From: Phaseolus vulgaris
Lineage: Eukaryota; Streptophyta; Magnoliopsida; Fabales; Fabaceae
DNA length: 64,000 nucleotides
Reading direction: 5' to 3'
Assembly (NCBI RefSeq): GCF_000499845.2
Contig: NC_023755.2
Coordinates: 29,582,217-29,646,216 of the forward strand
Shown here: one piece after another, positions 21,744 through 32,946 of the stretch
Layout: each line of letters opens with the position of its first letter
How positions within the stretch are numbered: the first letter of the stretch is position 1
Position numbers and translations under genes: made by a program
Notes under the pieces: generated by a model
What the model was told of the DNA's origin: nothing
What the model saw: the letters and a program-made list of their open reading frames with translations, nothing else
Database searches by the model: none

Positions 21744-22448
21744 TAGGTGCAGGAAGCAATAACCTTTGTTTTATTGTTCCTTTTTGCACTTACTTGGACT
21801 GTCTTAACCAAAAATATAGTTGAGAAAAAAGGGTCAAAAAGTTATTTTAGAAGTTGAAAGTTGATATTTTATTGTTAATAAAATTATTCATTATAATGAT
21901 TGATAAATGAAAATTATATGGAAAAATTGTTTATGTGATTTTTATATTAATTTTAATATCATTATGTTGATAACATATATTTTTTATAATTATAATTTTA
22001 TTTTTTTAATTGATTTAAACACTTATTACTTTTATTTATAGATTGATTTTTTTATTACAGTTTTTAGTTCTGATATTTGAAATTGCATTCTTATTAACCA
22101 TACATTATATTTTAAAATATTGTTAATCAAATTTGAAATAAAAAATATTAATGCACGTTTAAGTAAATGCTATTGAGAAATTAATTTGAGATATTTGTTA
22201 TGAACTTTTTGACTTTACTAGATATTTGTTTCACCTACAATTTATTCTAGTTGAATTTTTGTATATTTGGATTTAATTCAGCTTTAACGTTGATTTTGGT
22301 TAATTTTAAAAATTTTATATGTTTTTATATGATACATTAAAAACTCAAATTGAAAAACTAAAATGGCATAAAATAGTTATAAACTTAATTAATAAAATTA
22401 AAATTGGAAAAAAAATAGCAATTACAAATTGTAATTAAGTATTGTATT
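21744..22448. other. AT-rich intergenic sequence
   Basis: No gene or repeat boundary recognised. Confidence 0.35.
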
Positions 22449-23167
22449 TGATGAAAGAAGGTAAAGCTCAGGTCCAACTACTAGGTACATGGCAAGGAAG
22501 ATACAAGAAAACTGAGACTCTGCTACTGATGGCAGAGAAATCTTCCTATACATGTTCAAAAATGCCATAAATCTAGCGTAGAATTGTAGAGTAGAATTTA
22601 TTTTCTTATCAAAAGTAGAATAGGAATTTTACTTGTAATTTTTCTTAATTGTAATTAGGGTTGGATTTAGGCATCTAAAAACCAACCTATGTTAAATTAG
22701 GGTTTCTAGAAGAGTCTTAATTAACCTAGGACGGTCATTTAGACCTAAATGAGTCACATGATGCACACCTTGTCATGCTTTCCTTTTGAGCTCATTTTAG
22801 GCACCACTTTCAAACCCATTTCATTTGAATTTTCCCACCTATTTTTGTTATGAATGGTTGGATCTCTAAAACTATATAAAGAGGTGCTTGGCTCGTGAAA
22901 ATGGAAGATTAATGAATGAGTGAATTGTTGTCAAGATTGCATGCTTTCTCACTCTCTTGTCTTGCCTCTCTAGGATAGACACCTTAATCTTCTTCTTCAC
23001 CTTCTCCAAGTGATATGGCCCAACCAATCACTCTCCCTACCTATCATGCACCTTCAAGGAAACCATAGCTCAATTGAAGCCCTCCTTGTCCATTCCAACC
23101 ATTAGCTTCCACCAACCATGTCTCAATTCTCGAAGGAACCAATTCGAAAATGGATTCAACACCATCA
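22449..23167 (+). repeat. 5' LTR of the truncated gypsy element
   Basis: Probable start TGATGAAAGAAGG; end AACACCATCA directly before the PBS. Contains ACTATATAAAGAGG (about 22871), a good TATA box, with a pyrimidine-rich downstream R/U5 region. The start is inferred from the TG dinucleotide and may be off by some tens of bases. Confidence 0.6.
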
Positions 23168-23169
23168 TT

Positions 23170-23181
23170 TGGTATCAGAGC
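23170..23181 (+). promoter_or_regulatory. Primer-binding site (initiator tRNA-Met)
   Basis: TGGTATCAGAGC lies two bases inside the LTR end. Confidence 0.85.
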
Positions 23182-25044
23182 CTGGTTCTTCAAGAGATAA
23201 GTGTTTTCTCTTCATTTTATTTTTGTATGTTCTTCATCTTTCCGTATTGTTCATCATAATCTGAATTTTCTTGTTGTTTTAGTTTTAATTTTAGTTTGTG
23301 TTGTTGTTTTTAAAATTCTGTTCGGTTTAAATTGTTCAATTGATCTTGAACATTCCATCTTACATTTTATAGGTTTCCATTAAGTGTGTTGTTCCGAATT
23401 TGGTTTTATTTGAGTCTTCTTGTGATTTTAATTGATGCAAATTGTTTACATTTGAGTCATTTAAATTTTTAAATCCATTCAAGTAATGTCTAAGTCATGT
23501 TCATCCAAATTGTCATGAATTCTATGTAGTATTTTTCATTGTTGAATTTTGGTTGTTTGATTTTAATTTAAGTACAATTTCTATTTTGAATTTGAGCTTT
23601 GATGCATTTTAATTTTTCCATATTTGAGTTCATACTTGTTATTAGTTCCATACAAGTTCAATTTCCACTTAGTTCCATTGTTTTTTTGAAGTTTTCAATT
23701 CTTTTTTTAATTCTCGTTTAGGATTCTTCTGTTCACAGTTTCTGTACTGACTGAAAATGTTTATAAAAATTACTTCTATTGGTGAAAGATTCTGAAATTC
23801 TAGATTTGACCAGTTTGATGTGTTAAAATAAAGTTTAAAAAATATAGAAAAATTCAAAATAGAAAAAAATGATAAATGAAAAACGGACAAAGTAAAAAAT
23901 TCTTACTCAGAAAATTTGTTTGAAGCGGGAGTGAATTTGAAAAAATTATTTCAATTAATTGGCGCATTGTTTTTGTGAAATTCTAGTGCCTAAATTGAGC
24001 TTAAACATTGAGGTTTTTGTGGTTTGAATTTCAAATTTAAATTTAAAGTAATCTGCCCAGAATAAATTCGACAAGTTGAGAAAAGTTTTAAACAAAAATC
24101 CTGTAGTACAATTTTGGTTTTATTCATCTACCCTAGTGCCATTCTCTAGGTTTCAATTTGTGTTCTACCTTTTCTTGTGTGCTTTAATTTTTTGCTTGTC
24201 AATTTTCTTGAATACTCTTTCAATTCATGTCAATTACCAATTCCATTTGAAGTAGTCCTTAATTTTAAATTTGAGTTTTTTTGCTTTGAAATTGTTTGAC
24301 CTGTTTTGGTGGAAGTGCCTATTATGCTTTGGTGAGTTGTGGAGCTAAAAATTTTTTGTGTAAGATACGTCACTGAAGAGGTAAAAACTGAATATCTAAG
24401 GTTGAATATCGTAAGGAGGCAAAACAAGGGACGACATCAAACTCACACAAAAATATACACAAATACCAAAAGGACCTACAAGTGAAGGAGTGCATAGAAT
24501 AGGTCTTTGATTTTTTTGTGCATAAAAAATTGTTGACCTAATTTTCTTTGTATTTCTTTGAGTTTTAATTTTCAAGACTTTGATTAATTAGTGAATTAAA
24601 TTTTTCTTACTCGGTGAATGTGTCTTCAAGGTTCAAAGTGCCAAGAAGCCTCACCTTAGGAAACGCCTAATTTTAAAAGCTTTCTAGATAGCAATTTTCA
24701 AATGTGTCTTTCATTGCTTTGCATATTTCTTGCATCAAATTTTTTCATCTTTGATTGTGCTCTAAGTAAATTACTTAGAGAAAGGTTTGTGAAAGTGTTG
24801 TGGGATAGTATTTGGCAAGGAAAGGCTTCGTACTTAAGAAATCCTATCTATCCACCTCCCTTTCCTTGGAAATTACCTACTTCACTCCACCTATCTTTCT
24901 TTTTGGAAATTACTTTTATCATATAACTCCAAACATGTCTACTCATTCTTCAAGTCATAGTTAAGGTGATAAAAAAATCCACAAAATCTCTTTTGAAACA
25001 ATTGCCTAGAGATTTTCAATCACTATCACTTAAACAGTTACAAC

Positions 25045-26074
25045 ATGAGGCTCAAATTTTTGGAAGATAAAAAAGAAAGAGATGCCCATCTTGTAATATT
25101 GGAAAAAAAGTTGAAAATTGTTAGAGAAAAAGATGAATACATAAGAAAATTAAAAAAAAAAAAGCTTCACATGCATCTAATAATAGGTTGAGTGACTCAC
25201 ATGCTGATGGGAGTCCTAGAGGGAATGAATATTATTAACTTCCACCTATAAGAACTAGAGGGGGAAGCCAAAAAGAGACTAGGGTAGACTTACCTCATTT
25301 TTATGGAAAGGAAAACGTTGAAACTTACCTAGATTGGGAAATGAAAGTAGAACAACTTTTTGCTTGCCATCATGTTAGTGAGGAAAGGAAGGTACCCTTA
25401 GCCACTTTAAGCTTTCAAGGAAATGCTATGTATTGGTGGGCAGTCCTAGAGAGAGATAGGCACCTCCATAAGGACCCTCCCATTGAATATTGGAATGACC
25501 TTAGGGGAGCCTTGAGATGTCGTTATATTTCTTCTTACTACAATAGGGAGTTGATGGACAAGCTCCAAAGACTCCAACAAAAGAACATGAGTGTAGAGGA
25601 GTATAGGAAAAAATTGAGATTTACATGATGAGAGCCTTTGTTCCTTAGTGGTCTCAATCTTGAGATAAGAGATAAAGTAGAACTCTTACCATAAATGGAC
25701 TTGAATGACTTGATCCAACTTTGTATAAAAATTGAACAAAAAATTTTGAGAAAAGGGTCAAGTCTCAAGAAGAATTCATACTCTAACTCTTATCCCAAGA
25801 AAGATTACAAGAAAGAAAAGGAGGATAGTTTCTTAAAAGATAAATCCAAAGAAACTCAAAAAAATATAGGAAAAGATGTGTCTACCTCACAAACTCGCGG
25901 TAGAGACATCCAATGCTTTAAGTGTCTTGGTAGAGGACATATAGCATCCCAATGCCCAAATAATAGAACCATGATCTTAAGAGGGAGGGATGGGTATAGC
26001 AACCAAGATGATGAGTCTAGCGGGGAGAAGAAAAAGAGAAGTGTGAGGGGGCATATCCATGTGAGGGGGAATTA
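25045..26074 (+). pseudogene. Ty3/gypsy gag, interrupted
   Basis: It starts with a charged coiled-coil-like segment (25045-25170). After a break, the gag core runs from about 25270 and includes YLDWEMKVEQLF, the WW pair after LSFQGNAMY and the LQRLQQKNMSVEEY motif, typical of plant gypsy gag. A stop at 25626-25628 and a short deletion with frame change follow; another stop precedes MDLNDLIQLCIKIEQ at 25695. A Lys/Ser-rich linker and one zinc knuckle (CFKCLGRGHIASQC) end near 26074. Gag forms the virus-like particle in this family; here it cannot be made whole. Confidence 0.8.
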
Positions 26075-26551
26075 ATGATGATTAGAAGAATCCTCAACAA
26101 TCAACCTAGTCTGAACCATGAAACACAAAGAGAGAACATCTTTCATACAAGATGTAAAGTTTTAGAAAACAGTTGTTCTCTCATTGTGGATAATGGATCT
26201 TGCTGCAATTGTTGTAACACTAGGATGGTTGAAAAGCTTAATCTACAAGTTATACCCCACCCAAAACCTTACAAACTTCAATGGCTGAATGAAGATGGGG
26301 ATTTAACTGTAGATAAACGGGTAAAAGTCAGTCTTTCTATGGGGAATTATAAAGATGAAATGTTATGTGATGTAGTACCCATGGAAGCCTGCCACATCTT
26401 ATTCGGAAGACCATGGCAATTTGACAAGAAAAGTATCCATAATGGTCTTACCAACGAGATTACTTTTACTCATAGGGAAAATAAGTTTGTACTTTATCCT
26501 TTAACACCATCGCAAGTGGTAAAGGACCAAGTACAAATGAAACAAAAATGA
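26075..26551 (+). pseudogene. Ty3/gypsy aspartic protease region
   Basis: The 158-codon frame is directly adjacent to gag. It contains CSLIVDNGSCCNCCNTRMVEKL, corresponding to the D-G-G-S/D-S-G active site of retroviral-like proteases, here D-N-G-S. It then has the HILFGRPWQFD motif, which normally closes the protease and leads into the RT linker. The frame then ends in Lys-rich sequence and the element is cut off. Confidence 0.75.
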
Positions 26552-26639
26552 GAAAATGAGAAAAAGAAAAAAAAATCAAGAGAAAGTCCTTAGGGACAAT
26601 CTTGAGGCGTGGGAGAAGAGTGTTCCTTCCCACAAGGTC

Positions 26640-27296
26640 ATTCAAATAGAAGAAAATTTAAAAAAATTAAGTTGAAAGATATAATTGTTATTTTTAAATA
26701 TGTTATCATATTATTATAAAGATAACATAAATGATTAAGTATCATGATCTTTAAGTTTGTTGTGATATTATTTTGAAGATAAAGGATATAATTGTTATTA
26801 TTTAAATTTGTTATCATATTAGTCTGAAAGTCACAGATATATTTAATTTGGTATCATGTTCTTCTGAAGACAACATAAATGTTTATTATCATTTAAATTT
26901 GTTGTGATATTAATATCATCATCATTATCATGATCTCTCACATGAGAGAAATTATTCTTGTTACTAAATATAGAGTGTAGTAGTGTAAGAGTACAAGTCT
27001 AGGAAAGTTCTGGCAAGGAAAGACTTGGTATTTAAGCGCGTCCAATGGTGACCCACCTCTCTTTCCTGGGAACTTACCTGGTATACTAGTTCAGGTCTAC
27101 AATCGTTGTTCTAGTTGAAACTGAGATGTCACTTCATCATCCTTATTATCGTGAACTCTCGCATGAGAGAAATTATTATTGTATTGGATATAGAACGTAG
27201 TGGTGTAAAAGTACATGTCTAGGAAAGTTTTGGCAAGGAAGACTTGGTATTTAAGCGCGTCCATTGGTGACCCACCTCTCTTTCCTGGGAACTTAC
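26640..27296. repeat. Tandemly duplicated AT-rich segment
   Basis: A block containing CATGAGAGAAATTATT, AGTCTAGGAAAGTT-like sequence, TTTAAGCGCGTCCA and TTTCCTGGGAACTTAC occurs twice (anchor points 26941 and 27162, period 221). A shorter repeat with ATATAATTGTTATT occurs at about 26678 and 26787. The second 221-bp copy is cut at 27296 by a solo LTR and resumes at 28263. A related CAAGGAAAGGCTTCGTACTT stretch lies at about 24816 in the gypsy leader, suggesting the block derives from that element family. Confidence 0.7.
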
Positions 27297-28257
27297 TGTT
27301 GAACAAGATGCTTTGATGTTTCCAAATCCAAGAGGAAAGCTTGAAGACCTTGTTGTTGGGTGTGTGTGTGTTGTCTAGTTGTTTGAAACTTTTAATTCAC
27401 TCCTTAAGATGATCCAAGTTCATTTGAATCTTTAACCTTTTGAAAAGATGGGTTTTCTAAAGGCTATTGAAATTTCAACAAGTTGAAATTTCGAAACAAC
27501 AGGTTGTTTTACCTTAGTAGTTTTTGAAAAGCTTGACTTTGTTGTCAAGTCAATTCAACCGATTTTTTCGACAAATCAATCGATTGCTTTTCCTGAAAAC
27601 CTTAACAAAATTTTGTTAAGTGGTTTTAATATGTTTTAAATGATCCTAACTACCCTGGCTCCTTTATTAAATGTTTGTGACCACTTGATTGGTCTATATA
27701 AAGGTGGTTTTACGCTCCTAATCTTGGAGTAAGAAAAAGAGTTTATCAAAAACATTTTTTCCAATATTTGAAAGAGCTTTGGATCATTCTTAAGTGTGTG
27801 TATAGGATTGGGTTGTAATTCTGAACTTTAAGCTTTGTAATACCTAGGTGTATTCTATTCCCTTCTTCCTTGATTATTGTATTTCTGTGTTTGTGTTGTC
27901 AGGGAGTGTTGTGTGTTCTTGAGGTTCAAGATCAACACTCTTGGTGTGGTTTGCCAAATGTAGTGTGTTTCTTGAGGGGATAAAGGTCACTACTTTGGTG
28001 TGTGGTGTTTGTAATCTTGTTTTGTTTGCATAGTGGAATACCCAGTGGTTTTTGGGGACTGGATGTAGCTCTTGGTGTAAGAGTGAACTAGTATAAATCT
28101 GTTTGTGTGATTCTCTCTTTCCCTGATCTCACATATATCTATTTTAAGTTGTTTTATTAACTGCTAATAAAAACAACCGGTTGAATCGCAAAACCAACCG
28201 GTTCCTTCTTAAACAATTCACCCCCCCCCCTCTTGTTTAAGGCCATATATTCTAACA
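27297..28257 (+). mobile_element. SIRE-like copia solo LTR
   Basis: 961 bp, starting TGTTGAACAAGATGC and ending CATATATTCTAACA after a C10 tract; TSD CTTAC at 27292-27296 and 28258-28262. Contains CTATATAAAGG (about 27694), a likely TATA box. Carries the AACAACnGGTTG and CAACCGGTTG palindromes characteristic of this LTR family. No internal sequence remains. Confidence 0.9.
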
Positions 28258-28503
28258 CTTACCTGGTGTACTAGTTCACGGTCTACAATTATTGCTCTAG
28301 TAAACATTATTATTCATAATGTATATTTCGATTTTAACTTTATGGCAAAAGAAAAAAAAGGAGATATATGCAACAAAGATCAAACACTTTGACAAATTTT
28401 CCATAACTCATGTGTCGAGAATGATAAATGATTATGTCCTACCGTAGCTTGATAGTAAAAGGCAGTACAACACCAAACTTTTATATTATACAAGATCATA
28501 GAA

Positions 28504-28599
28504 GTGTTGGGCAATGGAGCTTATCAGCTAGAAATTCAAGACGGTGGAGTCATCCAACAAACGCGGAACGCAGCGAACCTCAAGTTTTATTTTAGTTAA
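28504..28599 (+). pseudogene. Tat-type integrase C-terminal tail
   Basis: 31 codons reading VLGNGAYQLEIQDG, then NAANLKFYFS and a stop. This resembles the end of Tat-lineage integrase (VLGNGAY...W/RNAxNLKxYF). Upstream sequence from about 28400 is a decayed continuation. Confidence 0.7.
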
Positions 28600-28754
28600 G
28601 ACATTTGAATTTTTACTTCTTTCCCTTTGAACGTAATTCTATTTTAGGTGATGCTCTTTTTCTCGCTAAAATAGTTTTTTGACGAGGTCACCTAGTAATA
28701 AATTTGTTCTTAGAAGATGATGTATGAAATAAGTTAGCCTGAATTGAGTAGTAT

Positions 28755-29830
28755 AGATGGTGCACGGTAAGACGACCTAGCTCGGCGTAAGTACGACTAA
28801 GCATAGGCGCCCTGCGAGATGAATTAATTGGATGAATTATTTGGTTTGGCACATGGTAAGACAACCTAGCTCAGAATGAATAGAGTCACCTGAGTATATA
28901 CGTTTTGTGAAGATGATTTTATTTGATGAAGTACATGGTAAGACGATTTAGCTCGGCGTGAGTATAATTACCCGAGCATAGGCGCCCTGTGTGATGAATT
29001 GGTATGATGAATTATTTGATATGGTGCATGGTAAGACGACCTAGCTCGGTGTAAGTACGACTACCCGAGCATAGGCGCCCTGCGAGATGAATTGATTGGA
29101 TGAATTATTTGGTTTGGAACATGGTAAGACGACTTAGCTCGGAATGAATAGAGTCATCCGAGTATAGGCGTCCTATGAAGATGAATTTATTTGATGAAGT
29201 ACATGGTACGACGACTTAGCTCGGTGTAAGCACGACTACCCGAGTATAAGCACCCTGTGAGATGAGTTTATTTTTGTTAATGAATTTGATATGATGCATG
29301 GTAAGACGACCTAGCTCGGCGTAAGTACGACTACCCGAGCATAGGCGCCCTGCAAGATGAATTGATTGGATGAATTATTTGGTTTGGCACATGGTAAGAC
29401 AACCTAGCTCAGAATGAATAGAGTCATTCGAGTATAGGCGTCATGTGAAGATGAATTTATTTGATGAAGTACATGGTAAGACGACTTAGCTCGGTGTTAG
29501 CACGACTACCCGAGTATAAGCGCCCTGTGAGATGAATTTATTTTTGTTGATGAATTACTTGATATGATGCATGGTAAGACGACCTAACTCAGTGTAAGTA
29601 CAACTACCCGAGTATAGGCGCCCTGTGAGGTGAATTTGTTTGGATGAATTATTTGATTCGGTGCATGGTAAGATAACTTAACTCGTGTAAGCGCAACTAC
29701 CCGAGTATAAGCGCCCTACGATAGGTATTAGTTAAACAGGTTCATTCGAGATAGTGTATGATTAGATGACCGAGCTTGGAGTAGATGCAACTATCCAAGC
29801 AAGCGCCCTGCGAGGTGGGATTATCGTGGA
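28755..29830 (+). repeat. Higher-order tandem repeat in the Tat spacer
   Basis: About eleven units of 82-101 bp, each centred on CATGGTAAGACGACCTAGCT and a CCGAGTATAGGCGCCCTG-like block. Three unit types (A, B, C) alternate: A starts at 28766, 29030, 29300 and 29573, giving a higher-order period of about 264-273 bp. B units carry AACCTAGCTCAGAATGAATA and C units GATGAAGTACATGG. The last units are irregular. No coding capacity. Confidence 0.9.
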
Positions 29831-30320
29831 ACAAATGCAGAATTCACGTTGTAAGGTAGCTCAGCTCAAAGGCCATGGTGACTCGACCATACCCGAGCTT
29901 GGAATAATCCAGAGAACTCAAGGTGTCATGCCCTTTACCTAACTCATGAAATAAAGTTATGTAGTGAATGCCCAGATAGAAAGAGGATGCATGTCAAGTT
30001 GAAGTGAAAGGTTGTTTTAGCCACGAAGGCGTCGTTTATCAAAGGTTAGATTTTCTATTAAGAGAAATAAATTATTACTCTTCACACTTAAGTTAGCAAA
30101 ACGTTGGTATATTAACTGTGTTATGATGAAAGGGATGAGTTAAGTTAATTGGCAAAAAGTTGGAGCATGCATTTGCAGAGAAGAAAATAAACTTTTTAGA
30201 AACCCAAAAGTCAATATTCATACAAGATTTTAAGAGCGCTAAATAAACATAAGTAAAAGGTTTAAAATGTCAAATAAGTTCGACAGGTGAATAGATGTTA
30301 CAGTCCATAAAAAGTTCGAG
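29831..30320. other. Non-coding Tat spacer 3' of the tandem array
   Basis: GC-moderate sequence with CTCGACCATACCCGAGC-like motifs, then AT-rich DNA; no ORF. Probably the 3' UTR region of the antisense ORF that ends at 30321. Confidence 0.4.
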
Positions 30321-31804
30321 TTAATCCCCCACTAGTTTGTCGTCGACCATGGTCTTGCTTGGGTCTAGTTCAGAGAGGTCCATGGTGGGTTGGACTACTG
30401 CTGCCTTCTCTAAAGTGGTTTCAAAATCGGTAAGGAAGGACTGGGTGGCGTCCTCCTTAAGAGAATCGATGACTTTGGCAGAGTTATCTTCTTTGTGTTT
30501 CATCTTTTTCTTTAAGCATTCAATGTCGCTCAAAAGCTTGCTCTTCTCTTTGGATAGGCTTAATGCCTCTTGGGTCTTTTCAGCTCGAAGTCGCTCAGCT
30601 TCTTGATGCAGGCTACTCAGTCAGTTAACCTCTGCTTGGAGACGTTCCATTCCTTTGCAGAGCTCCATGTTCTCCTTTGTCTTTTGGTCTTCGAGCGCCT
30701 TTCGATCTTGTGCATCTTGACGTCAACCATACAAGCCAAGACAAACGCTTGGCCGAGTAAGTTCAAGGTATCATGACGAAGGTGATCTTCATCATGAACC
30801 ATTAACCTAGCTCTATCTTTACTAATCAGAAAGAAAGACTTACCATGAGCTGGAACGTTGAAGTCAGGGTCCCAAAGGCTTTTCTCCCTTGAGCTTTCAG
30901 CCTCGCACTCTTGGATAGTGACGATCTCCTTATGGTGGGCTCGACCATCTAAATTGGAATGCTTGGGGGGAGCTGTATCTCGCATTTTCCTCTTGGAAAC
31001 AAGGCCCGAGTTGGTTTGCTCGTCCTGATCAGATTGGACCTAGGTAACCTCAGTCGGGGTTTTCCTTTTTTGTGGCAACGAGTCTTTGCTCATGCTTGCA
31101 GCCGCCCTCATCTTTTTTATGCACTCGGCCATCTCAGATTTGCTGATATTAGAGGGCATATTATCTGCAAAACAAACAATTTTTTAGGGCTTGAAGTAAA
31201 TTTTCTTTTCAAATGTGAGAAAGGGGAAATACCGATGTAGGCTTTGAGAGCACCAAGGAGGTATTTCTTGTTCAAAAGTGTTGGTGTTACGAAGACAACC
31301 TTGAGACGCTCCAAATATTCGTAGATGCCTTATTCTTTTAGGGAAAGGTCCTCTAGGCGCCAAGCACTTTGGAATCGCAGGTTGGGTGACCAATATAAGG
31401 GGAACCCATCCAGTAGGGATGGATTCCCTGCTGAGGCACAAATTTTAATGAACCGACCTTTAAAGTTTTTGTAAGATGATTGAAAAAGGGTAAACAAGCC
31501 TCTCCCAGGGGCACCATTAAGGGAAACACACAATTGACAGCCCAAGTGCTTGGCCTCAAAGAAGTATAAGAAAATTTCCACAATCGGCAAGATGTCGAGC
31601 TGTGAACACATGATTATGAAAGCTCGGATAAATGCCTAGCTATTTGGATGCAGCTAGGCAGGAGCCACGTTTAGCTTGGTTAGAAGTTCTTTTTCAAAAA
31701 TGGATTAAGGGAGATGAAGTAAAACTTTAGCAAAAAAGGGGGCGTAGAATTAACATAATGGCCCCTTAGAGTCTGATGAATCGTCACAACATATGGGTTC
31801 TCCC

Positions 31805-32884
31805 TGTTGAATCAAGTGTGTTCAAGCTTTGAAGAATCCAAATCCTTTGAGTTTGATGGAAGGCTGGATGTGCTTGTTCTTGCTGAGGTGTTAATCCACT
31901 CTTGATTGAATCCAAAGCTTAAGTATTTTCAAACCTTTTGAATTGAAAGTGTTTTTCAAACTAAGTGAAAAACAACCTGTTGTTTTGTCGAAACAACCGA
32001 TTGTTTTACTCTTAGGTGTTTTGAGAAAGGTTGAAAACTGTTTTTCGTGGTTGACTTGCTGTCAAACCAAAACAACCGATTGATTTGCACATTCAACCGA
32101 TTGTTTGTTTTCAAACCATAACAGAAAATTGTTTTGAATGTTGACTGAGCTTTAAATGATTTTGTAACTGAATGCGCTCCTGTTTTAAATGCATTGACCA
32201 TTCTTTGAAAGCTATAAAGAGTTTGTTCAGCTTTTGTAACAAACAATAACTGAGATTTAATCAAAGAAAAACATATTTGATTTTTTCACTGATTTTGCTT
32301 TTCAAGAGTTAAAGATTGCTTTGAGATTGCTTTGATCAAGAGAGTGGAATAGGATTTTCATTTGTATTGATTTCAGATCATTCTGTAACAAGTTTAATCC
32401 TTCTGTACTTTGTGTAAACTCTGGTGTGATAAGCCAAGAAGTTTTGTGTGCTCTTGAGATTGTCAAGATCAACATTCTTGGTGGTGTATGTGCTGAGCCA
32501 AAGGAAGTGTGTCTTGAGGGGATCAAGGTCACTTCTTTGGTGGTGTGTGTGTAAGTAATCTAGGTTTGGTTACTTAGTGGATTCCCCAGTGGTTTTTGGG
32601 AAGACTGGATGTAGCTCTTGGTTTAAGAGTGAATCGGTATAAACTGTGCGTGCAATCTATCTCTCCCTTAAACTCTTTAATTTCAGTTTGTATATTTTAA
32701 CTGGTATAAACAACCGATTGTTTTTATGGTGTTGTGTTAAATTGCTTTGTGTTTTTGGCAAACTGAATTCTGAATCACGTTTTCTCAAAGGAATTTCATT
32801 ATAGACTAAAAAGTTTGCGAAAACCTTCTTTAAACCATTCACCCCCCCCCCCCCCCCACTAGTTTAAAGCCATACATTCTAACA
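31805..32884 (+). repeat. 5' LTR of the pol-less element
   Basis: Contains paired AACAACCGATTGTTTT motifs (31996, 32069-32103, 32709), a GCTATAAAGAG TATA box (about 32210) and a C17 tract (32841-32857) near its end. Lacks the 35-bp TTAGAATAGG... segment present in the 3' LTR. Confidence 0.9.
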
Positions 32885-32886
32885 AT

Positions 32887-32898
32887 TGGTATCAAAGC
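32887..32898 (+). promoter_or_regulatory. Primer-binding site, one mismatch
   Basis: TGGTATCAAAGC; initiator tRNA-Met sites normally read TGGTATCAGAGC. Two bases inside the LTR end. Confidence 0.8.
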
Positions 32899-32946
32899 TT
32901 GGTTCTTGAAATTTATTCAAGTGTGATCCTAAAACTGTTTTTATAT

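Larger units (their letters stand above)
22449..26640 (+). mobile_element. Ty3/gypsy element, 5' half only
   Basis: The LTR (22449-23167), PBS, a long leader, gag and protease are present in order. Reverse transcriptase, RNase H, integrase and the 3' LTR are missing. The sequence loses resemblance near 26620-26640 and gives way to AT-rich repeats. The leader (23190-25040) holds no recognisable ORF. The truncation removes everything needed for autonomous movement. Confidence 0.75.

Noticed and set aside
28755..29830. CRISPR-like array (regular repeats with spacers)
   Set aside because: Units differ along their whole length, spacers are themselves repeated, and the context is a plant retroelement; it is a tandem repeat.
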